Source: Thomasclavelia spiroformis
GTDB taxonomy: Bacteria; Bacillota_I; Bacilli_A; Erysipelotrichales; Coprobacillaceae
Direction of reading: 5' to 3'
Length of the DNA stretch: 46,258 nucleotides
NCBI GenBank assembly: GCA_018369555.1
Contig: JAGZCC010000011.1
Coordinates: 1 to 46,258, forward strand
Numbering within the stretch: position 1 is the first letter of the stretch; every line of letters begins with the position of its first letter. The notes below the pieces were generated by a model. It was not told the origin of the DNA. It did no database searches and was given only the letters and a program-made list of their open reading frames with translations. The position numbers were made by a program, and so were the translations under genes. Positions 1 through 8,945 of the stretch are shown piece after piece.

Positions 1-19
1 TTAAAGAATAAAATAAAAT

Positions 20-72
20 GCCTGCGGAAACAAGTTATTTTTCATGACTATGTGTGCCTTGGAGCCGCAGGC
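20..72 (+). promoter_or_regulatory. Nested inverted repeat in the leader of the LysR gene
   Basis: GCCTGCGG at 20-27 is perfectly complementary to CCGCAGGC at 65-72. Inside it CAAG (31-34) pairs with CTTG (58-61), so the leader can fold into a two-tier hairpin ending just before the AAGG ribosome-binding site of the LysR gene. It is GC-rich in a very AT-rich setting. It may be a structured leader or the DNA operator of an autoregulating LysR protein. I do not recognise it as a known riboswitch class. Confidence 0.4.
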
Positions 73-93
73 GGAAAGGAATGTAAGGTTTAT

Positions 94-969
94 ATGAATA
101 TCAAACTTGAACAATATAAAATATTTAACGAAGCTGCAACAACACTTTCTTTTTCTACTGCAGCAAGAAATTTATTTATTTCTCAATCTGCAGTTTCACA
201 AACAATCGGCAGTATTGAAAAAGAATTACAAACACAATTATTCGTACGTAATTCAAAAGGAGTCAGCTTAACTAGAGAAGGTAAATTGTTACATCAACAA
301 ATTGATCAAGCATTATTTTTGATTACAGAAGCAGAAAATCAATTATCAAATTACCATGATTTAAAAGATGGTCAATTAGTAATTGGCGCTGGTGATAGTT
401 TTAGTGAATCTTTTCTAACAGATTATATTGTTAAATTTAAAATATTGTATCCTGGAGTTACGATAAAAGTAATTAATCGAACTAGTTTAGAAACTAGAGA
501 ATTGCTAAAGTCGGATCAAATAGACATTGGTTTTTTGAACTTACCAATTAAAGATGATTCTTTAATTATTAAAGAGTGTTTTCAAGTGCATGATATTTTT
601 GTCTCTAAAAATAAAGATGATCATCACTATACATTCGAAGAAATTATTAAAAAACCATTAATATTATTAGAAAAATCATCAAACACTAGAAATTATCTTG
701 ATAATTTCTTTGCCAAAAAAGGCTTATTATTAAAGCCAACTATTGAACTTGGTGCACATAATCTATTATTAGATTTTGCACGTGCTAATCTTGGAATATC
801 ATGTGTTATTAAAGAATTTTCTAAAAATTCATTAGCCGCAAATGAACTTTATGAAATTAAATTAAAAGAATCACTGCCAGTACGTAGTATTGGCTATGCC
901 TATCCTAAACGTCGAACTAAATCTGCCGCTACTAATAAGTTTATTGAATTAATTGAAAAACAAATTTAA
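94..969 (+). CDS. LysR-family transcriptional regulator
   Basis: A DNA-binding regulator of 291 residues, the usual LysR length. Residues about 1-60 form the winged helix-turn-helix (STAARNLFISQSAVSQTI), followed by a linker helix and a periplasmic-binding-protein-like effector domain from about residue 90. I prefer the ATG at 94, because TAAGG lies 5 nt upstream and the protein then begins at the normal LysR N-terminus (MNIKLEQYKIF). An in-frame ATG at 52 would add 14 uncharacteristic residues and lies inside the leader hairpin. The gene converges on the cinA-like gene with only about 23 nt between stops. No target gene is recognisable here, so the effector is unknown; the C-terminal part is vaguely CysB/CysL-like. 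Confidence 0.9.
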   Translation: MNIKLEQYKIFNEAATTLSFSTAARNLFISQSAVSQTIGSIEKELQTQLFVRNSKGVSLTREGKLLHQQIDQALFLITEAENQLSNYHDLKDGQLVIGAGDSFSESFLTDYIVKFKILYPGVTIKVINRTSLETRELLKSDQIDIGFLNLPIKDDSLIIKECFQVHDIFVSKNKDDHHYTFEEIIKKPLILLEKSSNTRNYLDNFFAKKGLLLKPTIELGAHNLLLDFARANLGISCVIKEFSKNSLAANELYEIKLKESLPVRSIGYAYPKRRTKSAATNKFIELIEKQI

Positions 970-992
970 AAGTATCCCAAATAGCCATTTTA

Positions 993-2051
993 TTATTTAG
1001 TTAAAAATTGATATAGTTTACTAATAATTCTTGATTCTAATTTACTATATGATAAAGTTGGATCTTTTAATAACGGTACTTCAAAACTATCTTTATTACC
1101 TAAATAATCAAAATTAATTTTAACAATTGCTCCTAAATGACATTTTATACAATCAACTATTATTGTTAGTTTGTCCGTTGTACAATTATCTCCTAAATTA
1201 AAACCATCTCTTAATCTAAAATCATTACACTTGTATTGAATTACATATGATGGCATAATTTTTACTAGTGCATCTTTTAAGTCGGGTTCCTTTATAATAT
1301 AATCACCCACTAGTAATTCAATTTTTTCTTTGATTGTTTTAACTTTATCATCAGCAATTTGTTGATTAGAAGCTTTACAACCCAAACGAATTCTAACTGT
1401 CTCTTCTGAGGCGTATAAAGCAATGCTAATTTCATCTTGATGATAGATCATATCTTCCAATAATTCATCAATTTTACTTTCACCTATTCCAATTGTTAAA
1501 ATATCATATGTATAAATAACCTCTTTTTTATACTGCATTAAATAGTCTTTTAAAACATGATCAATTACATATTTCATTTCCTTTGGTGGACCTGGCAAAT
1601 TAATAATCATTTTTTCATTTTTAGACATAACACAACCATTAGCAGTTCCTACCTCATTTTCTAAAATAAAACAATCTTTAGGAAAATATGCTTGTTTAAA
1701 ATTGTTATCAGGAATTTTTTCAACCCCCGTAACAAAGCGACATTTTTCATCAACTTTTTTAGCTTCATCAGCTAAATATACCATTTCTAACCCTAAAAAT
1801 TGAGCTGAAAGTTCTTTAGTAAGATCGTCTTGCGTTGGTCCCAAACCACCTGTAGTAATAACACAATCACAGCCACGTTCAAAAGCTATTTTTAAACACT
1901 CTTTAAAACGATTAGGATTATCACCTACTGTAGTTTGATAATATACATTAAAACCTAAATTTTTACACATTTTTTGAATATAAGCAGCATTGGTATTAAT
2001 AATTTCTCCTAACAATAATTCTGTTCCAACGTTTATAATTTCAACATTCAT
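993..2051 (-). CDS. CinA-like protein with divergent or lost C-terminal amidase domain
   Basis: Residues 1-170 match the MoaB/Mog-like domain of CinA: TELLLGEIINTN at 9-20, TTGGLGPTQDD at 66-76 and LPGPPKEM at 152-159. Residues about 180-250 fit the CinA middle (KH-like) domain. Full-length CinA is about 410-420 residues and ends in a nicotinamide-nucleotide amidase (PncC) domain. Here only about 100 residues follow position 255, and I cannot find the amidase signature (AESCTGG-type motif); the last 60 residues may be a relic of its end. The protein probably keeps the nucleotide/pyrophosphatase-type activity attributed to the N-terminal domain and lacks NMN deamidation. Start ATG has AGGGG 5 nt upstream. 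It is transcribed alone from the promoter at 2076-2104. Confidence 0.85.
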   Translation of the reverse strand: MNVEIINVGTELLLGEIINTNAAYIQKMCKNLGFNVYYQTTVGDNPNRFKECLKIAFERGCDCVITTGGLGPTQDDLTKELSAQFLGLEMVYLADEAKKVDEKCRFVTGVEKIPDNNFKQAYFPKDCFILENEVGTANGCVMSKNEKMIINLPGPPKEMKYVIDHVLKDYLMQYKKEVIYTYDILTIGIGESKIDELLEDMIYHQDEISIALYASEETVRIRLGCKASNQQIADDKVKTIKEKIELLVGDYIIKEPDLKDALVKIMPSYVIQYKCNDFRLRDGFNLGDNCTTDKLTIIVDCIKCHLGAIVKINFDYLGNKDSFEVPLLKDPTLSYSKLESRIISKLYQFLTK

Positions 2052-2075
2052 TTATTTCCCCTACTTTCTAGTTAT

Positions 2076-2104
2076 ATTATAAGTATTCATCATTATTTTT
2101 CCAA
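2076..2104 (-). promoter_or_regulatory. Predicted sigma-A promoter of the cinA-like gene
   Basis: On the minus strand, TTGGAA (2104-2099) and TATAAT (2081-2076) are separated by 17 nt and lie about 25 nt upstream of the start codon. The -10 is a perfect consensus and the -35 matches 4 of 6. Confidence 0.6.
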
Positions 2105-2174
2105 GAAAAACTTTATTTTAACCAAAGCTATTTTATGTTATTATTTTATAAAAGATAATTAAAAGGAGAAAAAG

Positions 2175-2642
2175 ATGCGAAGAAAAGATCGTGAAATTGT
2201 TGATAATGTAAAAATCAATGAAATTATTTCTTCTTGCCATTGTTGTCGACTAGGTTTTTTTAATAATGGTAAGATTTATATTGTACCTTTAAATTTTGGC
2301 TTTGAAATAAAAGATAATAAAAGAATTTTTTATTTTCATGGGGCTACAAAAGGTAAAAAAATTGATTTGATTAACCAAAATCACTATGCAGGATTTGAAT
2401 TAGATACAAACTATAAATTAAAAAAAGCAAATACTGCCTGTCAATATTCTGCCAGTTTCCAAAGTATAATCGGTGATGGTAACATTACATTTATTGAAAA
2501 AATCGAAGAAAAAAAGCATGCATTACAATGTATTATGTATCATAACACTAACCAACATTTTGATTTTTCTGATGAGATGATTAATAAAGTTACTGTTTTT
2601 AAATTAGAGGTTGAAACTATATCTTGTAAATATCATGAGTAA
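2175..2642 (+). CDS. NimA-type pyridoxamine 5'-phosphate oxidase-fold protein
   Basis: A 155-residue split-barrel flavin-binding-fold protein. It starts MRRKDREI, typical of the NimA/nitroimidazole-reductase-like branch of this superfamily, and continues with the characteristic RLGFFNNGKIYIVPLNFGF strand pair and a FHGATKGKKID segment. A strong AAAGGAG lies 6 nt before the ATG. Members are small cytoplasmic FMN/F420/heme-binding proteins, some linked to nitroimidazole resistance; the substrate here cannot be inferred. Six cysteines (C21, C23, C24, C68, C119, C151) are unusual for such a short protein. Monocistronic, ending in a shared terminator with ffh. Confidence 0.85.
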   Translation: MRRKDREIVDNVKINEIISSCHCCRLGFFNNGKIYIVPLNFGFEIKDNKRIFYFHGATKGKKIDLINQNHYAGFELDTNYKLKKANTACQYSASFQSIIGDGNITFIEKIEEKKHALQCIMYHNTNQHFDFSDEMINKVTVFKLEVETISCKYHE

Positions 2643-2675
2643 ATAAAAATCTATGTAAATTACATAGATTTTTAT
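2643..2675. terminator. Bidirectional intrinsic terminator between the NimA-like gene and ffh
   Basis: A 15-bp perfect stem (2643-2657 with 2661-2675) and a 3-nt loop, with T-rich flanks in both directions. It contains the ffh stop codon, so it ends both convergent transcripts. Confidence 0.85.
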
Positions 2676-4069
2676 TTTTTCTTTTTCTTTTTATGACGTA
2701 CTTTTTTACGATTAACATTACCAACATGTGGATTTTTTGATTTCATCCCATGTGTAGGCATACCGGTATTAGGATCAAAATTACCTAACATACTCATCAT
2801 TTTCTTTGATTCTTCGAACTGTTTTAATAAACGATTAATAGCTGCAATATCTTTACCGCATCCTTTAGCAATTCTTTCCTTACGAGAAAGTGTAATAATA
2901 CTAGGATTACGGCGTTCTTGCTTAGTCATTGAAAAAATAATTGATTCAGTCTCTTTTAATTTACGATCAGAATCTTCATCATTTAATTTAGGTAATTTAG
3001 GCATTCCAGGAATCATTTTTAATATACCTGAAAGTGGTCCTAATTTTCTTAATTGTTGCATTTGTGAAAGCATATCATCTAGACCAAATTGACCTGATTG
3101 CATACGCTTATATACTTTCATTGTATCTTTTTCATCGTAGACATCTTGAACTTTTTCAACTAATGATACAACGTCTCCCATTCCTAAAATACGATCTGCC
3201 ATACGATCTGGATAGAATAAGTCAATTGCATCTAATTTTTCACCTGTACCAATAAATTTAATTGGCACATGTGTAATATGTCTGATTGATAAAGCACCCC
3301 CACCACGAGAGTCCCCATCTAATTTTGTAAGTACTGCACCAGTAATACTTAGTTGTTCATTAAATGAACTAGCAACATTAACAATATCTTGACCAGTAAG
3401 AGCGTCAACTACTAATAAAATTTCATGAGGATGGGCAATTTCTTTAATATTTGATAACTCTTGCATTAATGGTTCATCAATATGTAAACGTCCAGCTGTA
3501 TCAATAATAATTACATCATTATTGTTTTCTCGAGCAAAACGCATTGCCTCTTCAACAATTGATTCAGCTGATTGCGATGTTCCTTTTTCATATACAGGAA
3601 TGTTTAATTGCTCTCCTAGTGTTTTTAATTGATCAACCGCTGCTGGACGATAAATATCAGCTGCAACTAATAATGGTTTCTTCCCATTTTTTTTGCTGAT
3701 TAAATTTGCAATCTTACCAGCAGTTGTAGTTTTCCCAGAACCTTGTAGCCCAACCATCATGATTACTGTTGGTTTTTTATCATAATCAATTGTAGCTACA
3801 GTTGTTCCTAATAATTCAACTAACTCATCATGGACAATTTTAACAACAACCTGACCTGGTTTTAAAGAACCTAAAACATCTTGTCCTAATGCCTTTTCTT
3901 TAGTTGCTGCAATAAACTCCTTAACAACTTGGAAGTTAACATCTGCTTCCAATAACGCTAAACGAATCTCGCTTAGCATCTCTTCCATATTTTTTTCTGT
4001 TAAACGTCCTTGACCAGAAACTTTTTTTAACGTTCCCTGTAGACGTTCCGATAATGAATCAAAAGCCAT
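2672..4069 (-). CDS. ffh: Signal recognition particle protein Ffh (SRP54)
   Basis: GTPase subunit of the signal recognition particle, which binds signal peptides and 4.5S/6S RNA and delivers ribosomes to FtsY. It has 465 residues: the helical N domain (1-90), the G domain with P-loop GLQGSGKTT at 107-115, DTAGR at 190-194 and TKLDGDSRGG at 248-257, then the methionine-rich M domain from about 300 (QFGLDDMLSQMQQLRKLGPL, then KMIPGM). The C-terminus is a lysine-rich tail. It is the last gene of the smc-ftsY-ylxM-ffh unit, 12 nt after ylxM. The final codons lie inside the terminator hairpin. Confidence 0.98.
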   Translation of the reverse strand: MAFDSLSERLQGTLKKVSGQGRLTEKNMEEMLSEIRLALLEADVNFQVVKEFIAATKEKALGQDVLGSLKPGQVVVKIVHDELVELLGTTVATIDYDKKPTVIMMVGLQGSGKTTTAGKIANLISKKNGKKPLLVAADIYRPAAVDQLKTLGEQLNIPVYEKGTSQSAESIVEEAMRFARENNNDVIIIDTAGRLHIDEPLMQELSNIKEIAHPHEILLVVDALTGQDIVNVASSFNEQLSITGAVLTKLDGDSRGGGALSIRHITHVPIKFIGTGEKLDAIDLFYPDRMADRILGMGDVVSLVEKVQDVYDEKDTMKVYKRMQSGQFGLDDMLSQMQQLRKLGPLSGILKMIPGMPKLPKLNDEDSDRKLKETESIIFSMTKQERRNPSIITLSRKERIAKGCGKDIAAINRLLKQFEESKKMMSMLGNFDPNTGMPTHGMKSKNPHVGNVNRKKVRHKKKKKK

Positions 4070-4081
4070 AAATACCCCTTT

Positions 4082-4411
4082 CTATATTTTTCTTAGCATC
4101 TCTAAGTATTCTACTATTTCTTTATGCTCTAAAGACATATCATCTTCAATTCTTTTAATTAAGTCAAGTCTTTCTTGATGTTTTTTCATTAATTGAAGCT
4201 TTTCTTCATAATTTTCTAATAAATGAACCGCTTTTTTTAAATTATCAAATACCGCATTTCGGCTAACATCTAAAATTTCTGCAATTTCCGAAAGCGAATA
4301 GTCATCATGATAATAATAATCTAAATATATTTGTTGCTTTTCTGTCAACAAATCACTATAACAATCCATCAACAGATTAACACGCTGCTTTTTTTCTAAA
4401 CTAGATTCCAT
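4082..4411 (-). CDS. ylxM: YlxM-family (UPF0122) SRP-associated helix-turn-helix protein
   Basis: A small sigma-region-4-like HTH protein (residues about 20-65: LTEKQQIYLDYYY, then SLSEIAEILDVSRNAVFDNL) of the UPF0122/YlxM family, which is nearly always encoded next to ffh and ftsY. In streptococci the family modulates SRP assembly. I chose the ATG at 4411 (GAGGG 5 nt upstream), giving 109 residues; an upstream TTG at 4423 would overlap ftsY by 11 nt and lacks a spaced ribosome-binding site. It sits between ftsY (stop 2 nt upstream) and ffh. Confidence 0.92.
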   Translation of the reverse strand: MESSLEKKQRVNLLMDCYSDLLTEKQQIYLDYYYHDDYSLSEIAEILDVSRNAVFDNLKKAVHLLENYEEKLQLMKKHQERLDLIKRIEDDMSLEHKEIVEYLEMLRKI

Positions 4412-4412
4412 T

Positions 4413-5396
4413 TTATCCCTCAACTAAATTTTTACACAATCCATAAATATATTGATCTAAATCAAACTCCTGTAAATCATCAACACCTTCACCCAAACCA
4501 ATAAACTTAACTGGAATATTTAATTGATCTTTAATCGATAAAACAATTCCTCCTTTAGCTGTCCCATCCATCTTTGTTAAAACAAGACCTGTAATATCAG
4601 TAATCTTTGAAAATTCAACAGCTTGACTTACACCATTTTGGCCAGTAGTAGCATCAATAACTAATAAAGTTTCATGTGGTGCATCTGGCACCTCACGTTT
4701 AATAATACGATTCATTTTTTCTAATTCTTTCATCAAATTAACTTTATTTTGAAGACGCCCTGCTGTATCACAAATTAAAACATCAACATTTTTTTCTTTT
4801 GCTTGCTTTAAGGCATCAAAAACAACTGCTGAAGGATCGCCGCCTTCACGTCCTTTAACAATTTCAACACCTACACGATCAGCCCATACAGCAAGTTGAT
4901 CAATAGCCCCAGCTCTAAACGTATCACCCGCTGCTACCATTACTTTTTTACCTTCAGCTTGAACAATTCGATTAGCCAATTTACCAATTGTTGTTGTTTT
5001 ACCAGCACCGTTAACTCCTACCATTAATATAACTGTTAAACCTTCATCAGCATAATTAATTTTTGTTGTCATTACACTATCATTTGCATAAATAACAAAC
5101 ATCTTATCAATAATAATATCATTTATTTGTTTCGGATCAGTAATATTTTGAATTCGTACTTCATTTTTAATTTCATCAACGATTTTCATAACCATTGAAA
5201 CTCCAACATCAGACATAATCAAAATATTTTCTAACTCCTCAAAATAATCTTCATTGATTTCTCGAAAACGTGCTGCAAGTTCATTAATTCGATCAGAAAA
5301 CGTTACATTAGAACGATCTAAACCTGCCACATATTTTTCATTTTGCTTAGCTGATTTACCAACAAACTTTTCTTTAATTTTATTAAAAAATCCCAT
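4413..5396 (-). CDS. ftsY: Signal recognition particle receptor FtsY
   Basis: SRP receptor GTPase at the membrane, the partner of Ffh. It has 327 residues: a short basic N-terminus (MGFFNKIKEKFVGK), the N domain, then the G domain with GVNGAGKTT at 127-135, DTAGR at 210-214 and TKMDGTAKGG at 274-283. There is no long acidic A domain, as is usual for Gram-positive FtsY. A GGAGG precedes the start. It lies 11 nt downstream of smc, in the order smc-ftsY-ylxM-ffh known from other Firmicutes; no rnc gene is linked here. Confidence 0.97.
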   Translation of the reverse strand: MGFFNKIKEKFVGKSAKQNEKYVAGLDRSNVTFSDRINELAARFREINEDYFEELENILIMSDVGVSMVMKIVDEIKNEVRIQNITDPKQINDIIIDKMFVIYANDSVMTTKINYADEGLTVILMVGVNGAGKTTTIGKLANRIVQAEGKKVMVAAGDTFRAGAIDQLAVWADRVGVEIVKGREGGDPSAVVFDALKQAKEKNVDVLICDTAGRLQNKVNLMKELEKMNRIIKREVPDAPHETLLVIDATTGQNGVSQAVEFSKITDITGLVLTKMDGTAKGGIVLSIKDQLNIPVKFIGLGEGVDDLQEFDLDQYIYGLCKNLVEG

Positions 5397-5407
5397 TTAT
5401 TTTCCTC

Positions 5408-8353
5408 CTAATTTGGATCAGATATTTCAATTGCCTCTGACAATTTAACACTCACTAATTTAGTAACTCCTTTTTGTTGCATCGTTGCCCCATACAAAAG
5501 ATCACATTCCTCCATTGTTCCTTCACGATGGGTAACAACAATAAATTGCGTAGTATTTGAAAATTCTTTTAAATATTTAGCAAATCTTTCAACATTAGCA
5601 ATATCTAGTGCTGCTTCAACTTCATCCAAAATACACATTGGAACAGGGCGAACTTTTAAAATTGCAAACAAACATGAAATTGCAATTAATGCCTTTTCTC
5701 CACCAGAAAATAGAGTAATATTTTGAACCGCTTTACCTGGTGGTTGAACATCAATATCTATTCCAGTTTCCAAAATATTAGTTGGATCGCTATATTTTAT
5801 TTTAGCCACTCCACCACCAAACAAACTTCTAAAAACATGATTAAATTCAACGTTTATTTTTTCAAAAGTAGTACTAAAACGTTCAATCATAATATCATCC
5901 ATCTCTTCAATAGCTTTTAAAATACTATCTTGAGCTTGCATCAAATCGATTCTTTGACGATTCATATTTTCATAACGCTCACTTATTTTTTTATACTCTT
6001 CAATTGCATCAATATTGACATTACCAAGTCTTGAAATTTTAGTTCTCAACTCATAAACATCTAATTTAGCTTGTTCAACATCAATATTTTCATGATAATG
6101 TTCAAGTGCATACTCATAAGTCATACGATATTCATCGTTTAAGCGCATCAAATGATTATTAAGCATCGTTTCTAATTTAGTTGCGTTTATCGCACTAGTA
6201 TTTATTTCACTTTGAATTTCTTTTAAATCTTTTCGATATTGTCGCAATTCAACTTCTAGACTCTCATTTTGATTAACATGAGCCATTCTAAGTTCACGTT
6301 TAGATTTTATCTCTTCCGTTAAATCATCTCGATATTTAATCGCTTCATTTAACTGATTAATTAATTTATTTTCTGTTTTACCACTAGCAAAATCTTCTAA
6401 CTCCACATTTTGATCAGCTAATGCTTCATATTCTGATTTAGCTTTAATTAATTCTTCTCGTTTATTTTGAACAACAACTTCCAATTTAGCATAAGCCATT
6501 TGCTTTTGTAATAACGTATGTGAAACTTCTTTAATTTCATTATCTAAAGCACTATGTTGATTTCGTTTATTAACATATTCTTTTTCTTGATTTTCAAGTA
6601 AAGCCGTAACTTCTTCTAATTCTTTTTTTTGTAATAATGATGCTTTATGACGATTAAAACTACCACCTGTCAAAGAACCACCGACATTAACAATATCACC
6701 ATCTAAAGATACAACTTTATAACGCTCAAATGTTGCTTTACTGATTTCATTAGCACAATCAATATCCTTAGCTATAATAATATTACCTAATTGATTTAAA
6801 ACAACATTAGCAATCTTTTCATCAAATTCAACAAAATCACTAGCCACGCCAAGATAACCTTCCATAGTTTTACTAACCATTAAATGCTCCTGACGAACAC
6901 TTCGCGGCTTCATTGTATTAATTGGCAAAAATGTTGCTCGACCAGCTTTATTAGCCCTTAAAAACTTAATCGTTTCACGAGCAGTTAAATCATCTTCTGT
7001 AACAATAAATTCAATTGCTCCAGCTAGTGATGATGAAACTGCTAATTCATAACCCTCTTTTGCACTAAGTAATTCACTTAAAACCCCAATAATATTTTTA
7101 TTATTTTTACTTAGTGACAACACCGTCTTAATTCCATTATTATAATTTGACTTATTTTCTACAACATCTATTAAAAACTCTTTACGTGATTTATTTTTAT
7201 TAATCTCATTATTTAAATTTTCAATTTTATTTTTTAAATCATTTAAACTTTTATTACGTTGTTCCTGTTTTTCAACTAATTCGTTTAGCTCTTTTTCCGT
7301 AGTTTCCAAACGTTCCACACGGTCATTATACTCACTTACAACATCACCTAAAATAGCCTTCATATTAGCAATGCTTTCTTGTAAGTTTTCTTTACTTAGC
7401 GTTTCTAAAGCATGTTTTCTTTTTTGATCAATTTCAACTTTTGCTGTTTCTAATTTAGAAACATTTGATACTGCTTCTAATAATTTAGTTTGAAGCACAT
7501 TGATTTCTTGATCTAACATAAACATTTTCTTTTTTATTTCATCATTACTACTTTCCTTTAAATGAATATCAGTTTCTAAAGACACTTGACGTTCATTTAA
7601 ATCTTTAATCTTCAAACTAAACTCATCTAATGATTTTTTAGCTTCACTTATTTCATTAATTAAAACATTAACTTCAATAGAAGTCAATTTCTCTTTTAAT
7701 GTTAAAAACTTTTCTGCTTTTTCTTTTTGACGTTTTAAAGGACCAACTTGTTTTTCAAGTTCAACCACAATATCACCAATTCGATCTAAATTTTCAGTAG
7801 TTCTCTCTAATTTACGAATTGATTCTAATTTACGTTTTTTATATTTAGAAACGCCTGCCGCTTCTTCAAAAATACCACGTCGCTCCTCTGGTTTACTATC
7901 TGCAAAACTAGAAATGTTTCCTTGTGAAATAATTGATAAAGAATCTCTACCTAAACCAGTATCCATGATTAAATCAACAATATCTTTTAAACGACAGTGT
8001 TGTTTATTAATCAAATACTCTGCTTCATTATTATGACGATAAAGCCTTCTAGTAATTTCTACCTCATTATAATCATATTTCATATAACGATCTGTATTAT
8101 CGAAAACCAAAGTAACTTCTGCTAGATTTTGGGCACGGCGATCTTCACTTCCTGCAAAAATAACATCAGACATGCTTGAACCACGCAATGATTTAACAGA
8201 CTGTTCACCAAGTACCCATCTAACTGCATCAGCAACATTAGACTTACCACAGCCATTTGGTCCAACAATTCCAGTAATTCCTGGTTGAAACTCAATATTA
8301 ACTTTATCGGCAAATGATTTAAAACCATGTAATTCAATTCTTTTTAAATACAT
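5408..8353 (-). CDS. smc: Chromosome segregation ATPase SMC (short-armed)
   Basis: ABC-type SMC ATPase that organises the chromosome with ScpA/ScpB. Walker A GPNGCGKSN is near residue 32, the hinge spans about 415-560 (ending in the SLTGGS loop), the signature LFSGGEKAL is near 880 and Walker B CILDEVEAALD near 905. At 981 residues it is about 200 shorter than the well-known 1186-residue B. subtilis protein. Both heads and the hinge are complete, so the shortfall is in the coiled-coil arms, roughly 90-100 residues per side. This looks like a balanced evolutionary shortening, not truncation. A GAGGA site precedes the ATG; xpt ends 16 nt upstream. Confidence 0.97.
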   Translation of the reverse strand: MYLKRIELHGFKSFADKVNIEFQPGITGIVGPNGCGKSNVADAVRWVLGEQSVKSLRGSSMSDVIFAGSEDRRAQNLAEVTLVFDNTDRYMKYDYNEVEITRRLYRHNNEAEYLINKQHCRLKDIVDLIMDTGLGRDSLSIISQGNISSFADSKPEERRGIFEEAAGVSKYKKRKLESIRKLERTTENLDRIGDIVVELEKQVGPLKRQKEKAEKFLTLKEKLTSIEVNVLINEISEAKKSLDEFSLKIKDLNERQVSLETDIHLKESSNDEIKKKMFMLDQEINVLQTKLLEAVSNVSKLETAKVEIDQKRKHALETLSKENLQESIANMKAILGDVVSEYNDRVERLETTEKELNELVEKQEQRNKSLNDLKNKIENLNNEINKNKSRKEFLIDVVENKSNYNNGIKTVLSLSKNNKNIIGVLSELLSAKEGYELAVSSSLAGAIEFIVTEDDLTARETIKFLRANKAGRATFLPINTMKPRSVRQEHLMVSKTMEGYLGVASDFVEFDEKIANVVLNQLGNIIIAKDIDCANEISKATFERYKVVSLDGDIVNVGGSLTGGSFNRHKASLLQKKELEEVTALLENQEKEYVNKRNQHSALDNEIKEVSHTLLQKQMAYAKLEVVVQNKREELIKAKSEYEALADQNVELEDFASGKTENKLINQLNEAIKYRDDLTEEIKSKRELRMAHVNQNESLEVELRQYRKDLKEIQSEINTSAINATKLETMLNNHLMRLNDEYRMTYEYALEHYHENIDVEQAKLDVYELRTKISRLGNVNIDAIEEYKKISERYENMNRQRIDLMQAQDSILKAIEEMDDIMIERFSTTFEKINVEFNHVFRSLFGGGVAKIKYSDPTNILETGIDIDVQPPGKAVQNITLFSGGEKALIAISCLFAILKVRPVPMCILDEVEAALDIANVERFAKYLKEFSNTTQFIVVTHREGTMEECDLLYGATMQQKGVTKLVSVKLSEAIEISDPN

Positions 8354-8369
8354 TTGTATCCTCTTTTCA

Positions 8370-8942
8370 TTATCTTAAGATTACTTTTCCATCTTTAAAA
8401 TCATCTACGATTGCTAATGATTCAACACGATATCCTTTTTCTTCAATTAATTTCCGACCATTTTGGAAACCCTTTTCAATCACAATTCCAACTCCAGCAA
8501 CATTAGCTTTAGCTTGATTAATAATGTCAATCAATCCTAAAACAGCTTGCCCATTGGCTAAAAAATCATCAATGATTAAAATATTATCATCTTCGCTTAA
8601 ATACTTTTTACTTACAATTGCATCATAATCAATTCCTTTTGTAAAAGAATGAACTTTTGCTGTATATAAGTGTGTACTAGTAGTTTTTGCTGTTCCTTTT
8701 TTAGCAAAAACTACCGGTACATCATCTAATTCAAACGCTGTTGCTAAAGCAATTCCAATTCCAGAAGCTTCAATCGTTAAAATTTTATTAATTTTAGTAT
8801 CCTTATAACGTTCTTTAAATTCTTTTGCAATTTGACGATATAACGTACAATCAATTTGATGATTTAAAAAACTGTCCACTCGTAAAACATCAGGCATAAT
8901 TACTATCCCATCTTTTAAAATTCTTTCTTTCAATAATTCCAT
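8370..8942 (-). CDS. xpt: Xanthine phosphoribosyltransferase
   Basis: Salvages xanthine with PRPP to make XMP. It has 190 residues, close to the family's 190-194. The family start MELLKERILKDG is present, as is the PRPP-binding loop ILIIDDFLANGQA near residues 121-133. It lies 3 nt after the histidine kinase gene and 16 nt before smc, so it is translated from the same transcript. There is no leader and hence no purine riboswitch, unlike the riboswitch-controlled xpt of B. subtilis. Confidence 0.95.
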   Translation of the reverse strand: MELLKERILKDGIVIMPDVLRVDSFLNHQIDCTLYRQIAKEFKERYKDTKINKILTIEASGIGIALATAFELDDVPVVFAKKGTAKTTSTHLYTAKVHSFTKGIDYDAIVSKKYLSEDDNILIIDDFLANGQAVLGLIDIINQAKANVAGVGIVIEKGFQNGRKLIEEKGYRVESLAIVDDFKDGKVILR

Positions 8943-8945
8943 ATA

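Noticed and set aside
52..93. N-terminal extension of the LysR protein from the ATG at 52
   Set aside because: Not part of the LysR fold, no ribosome-binding site, and it lies in the leader hairpin; the ATG at 94 has a well-placed AAGG.
8943..8945. Purine riboswitch expected before xpt
   Set aside because: Only 3 nt separate xpt from the histidine kinase gene, so no aptamer can be present.
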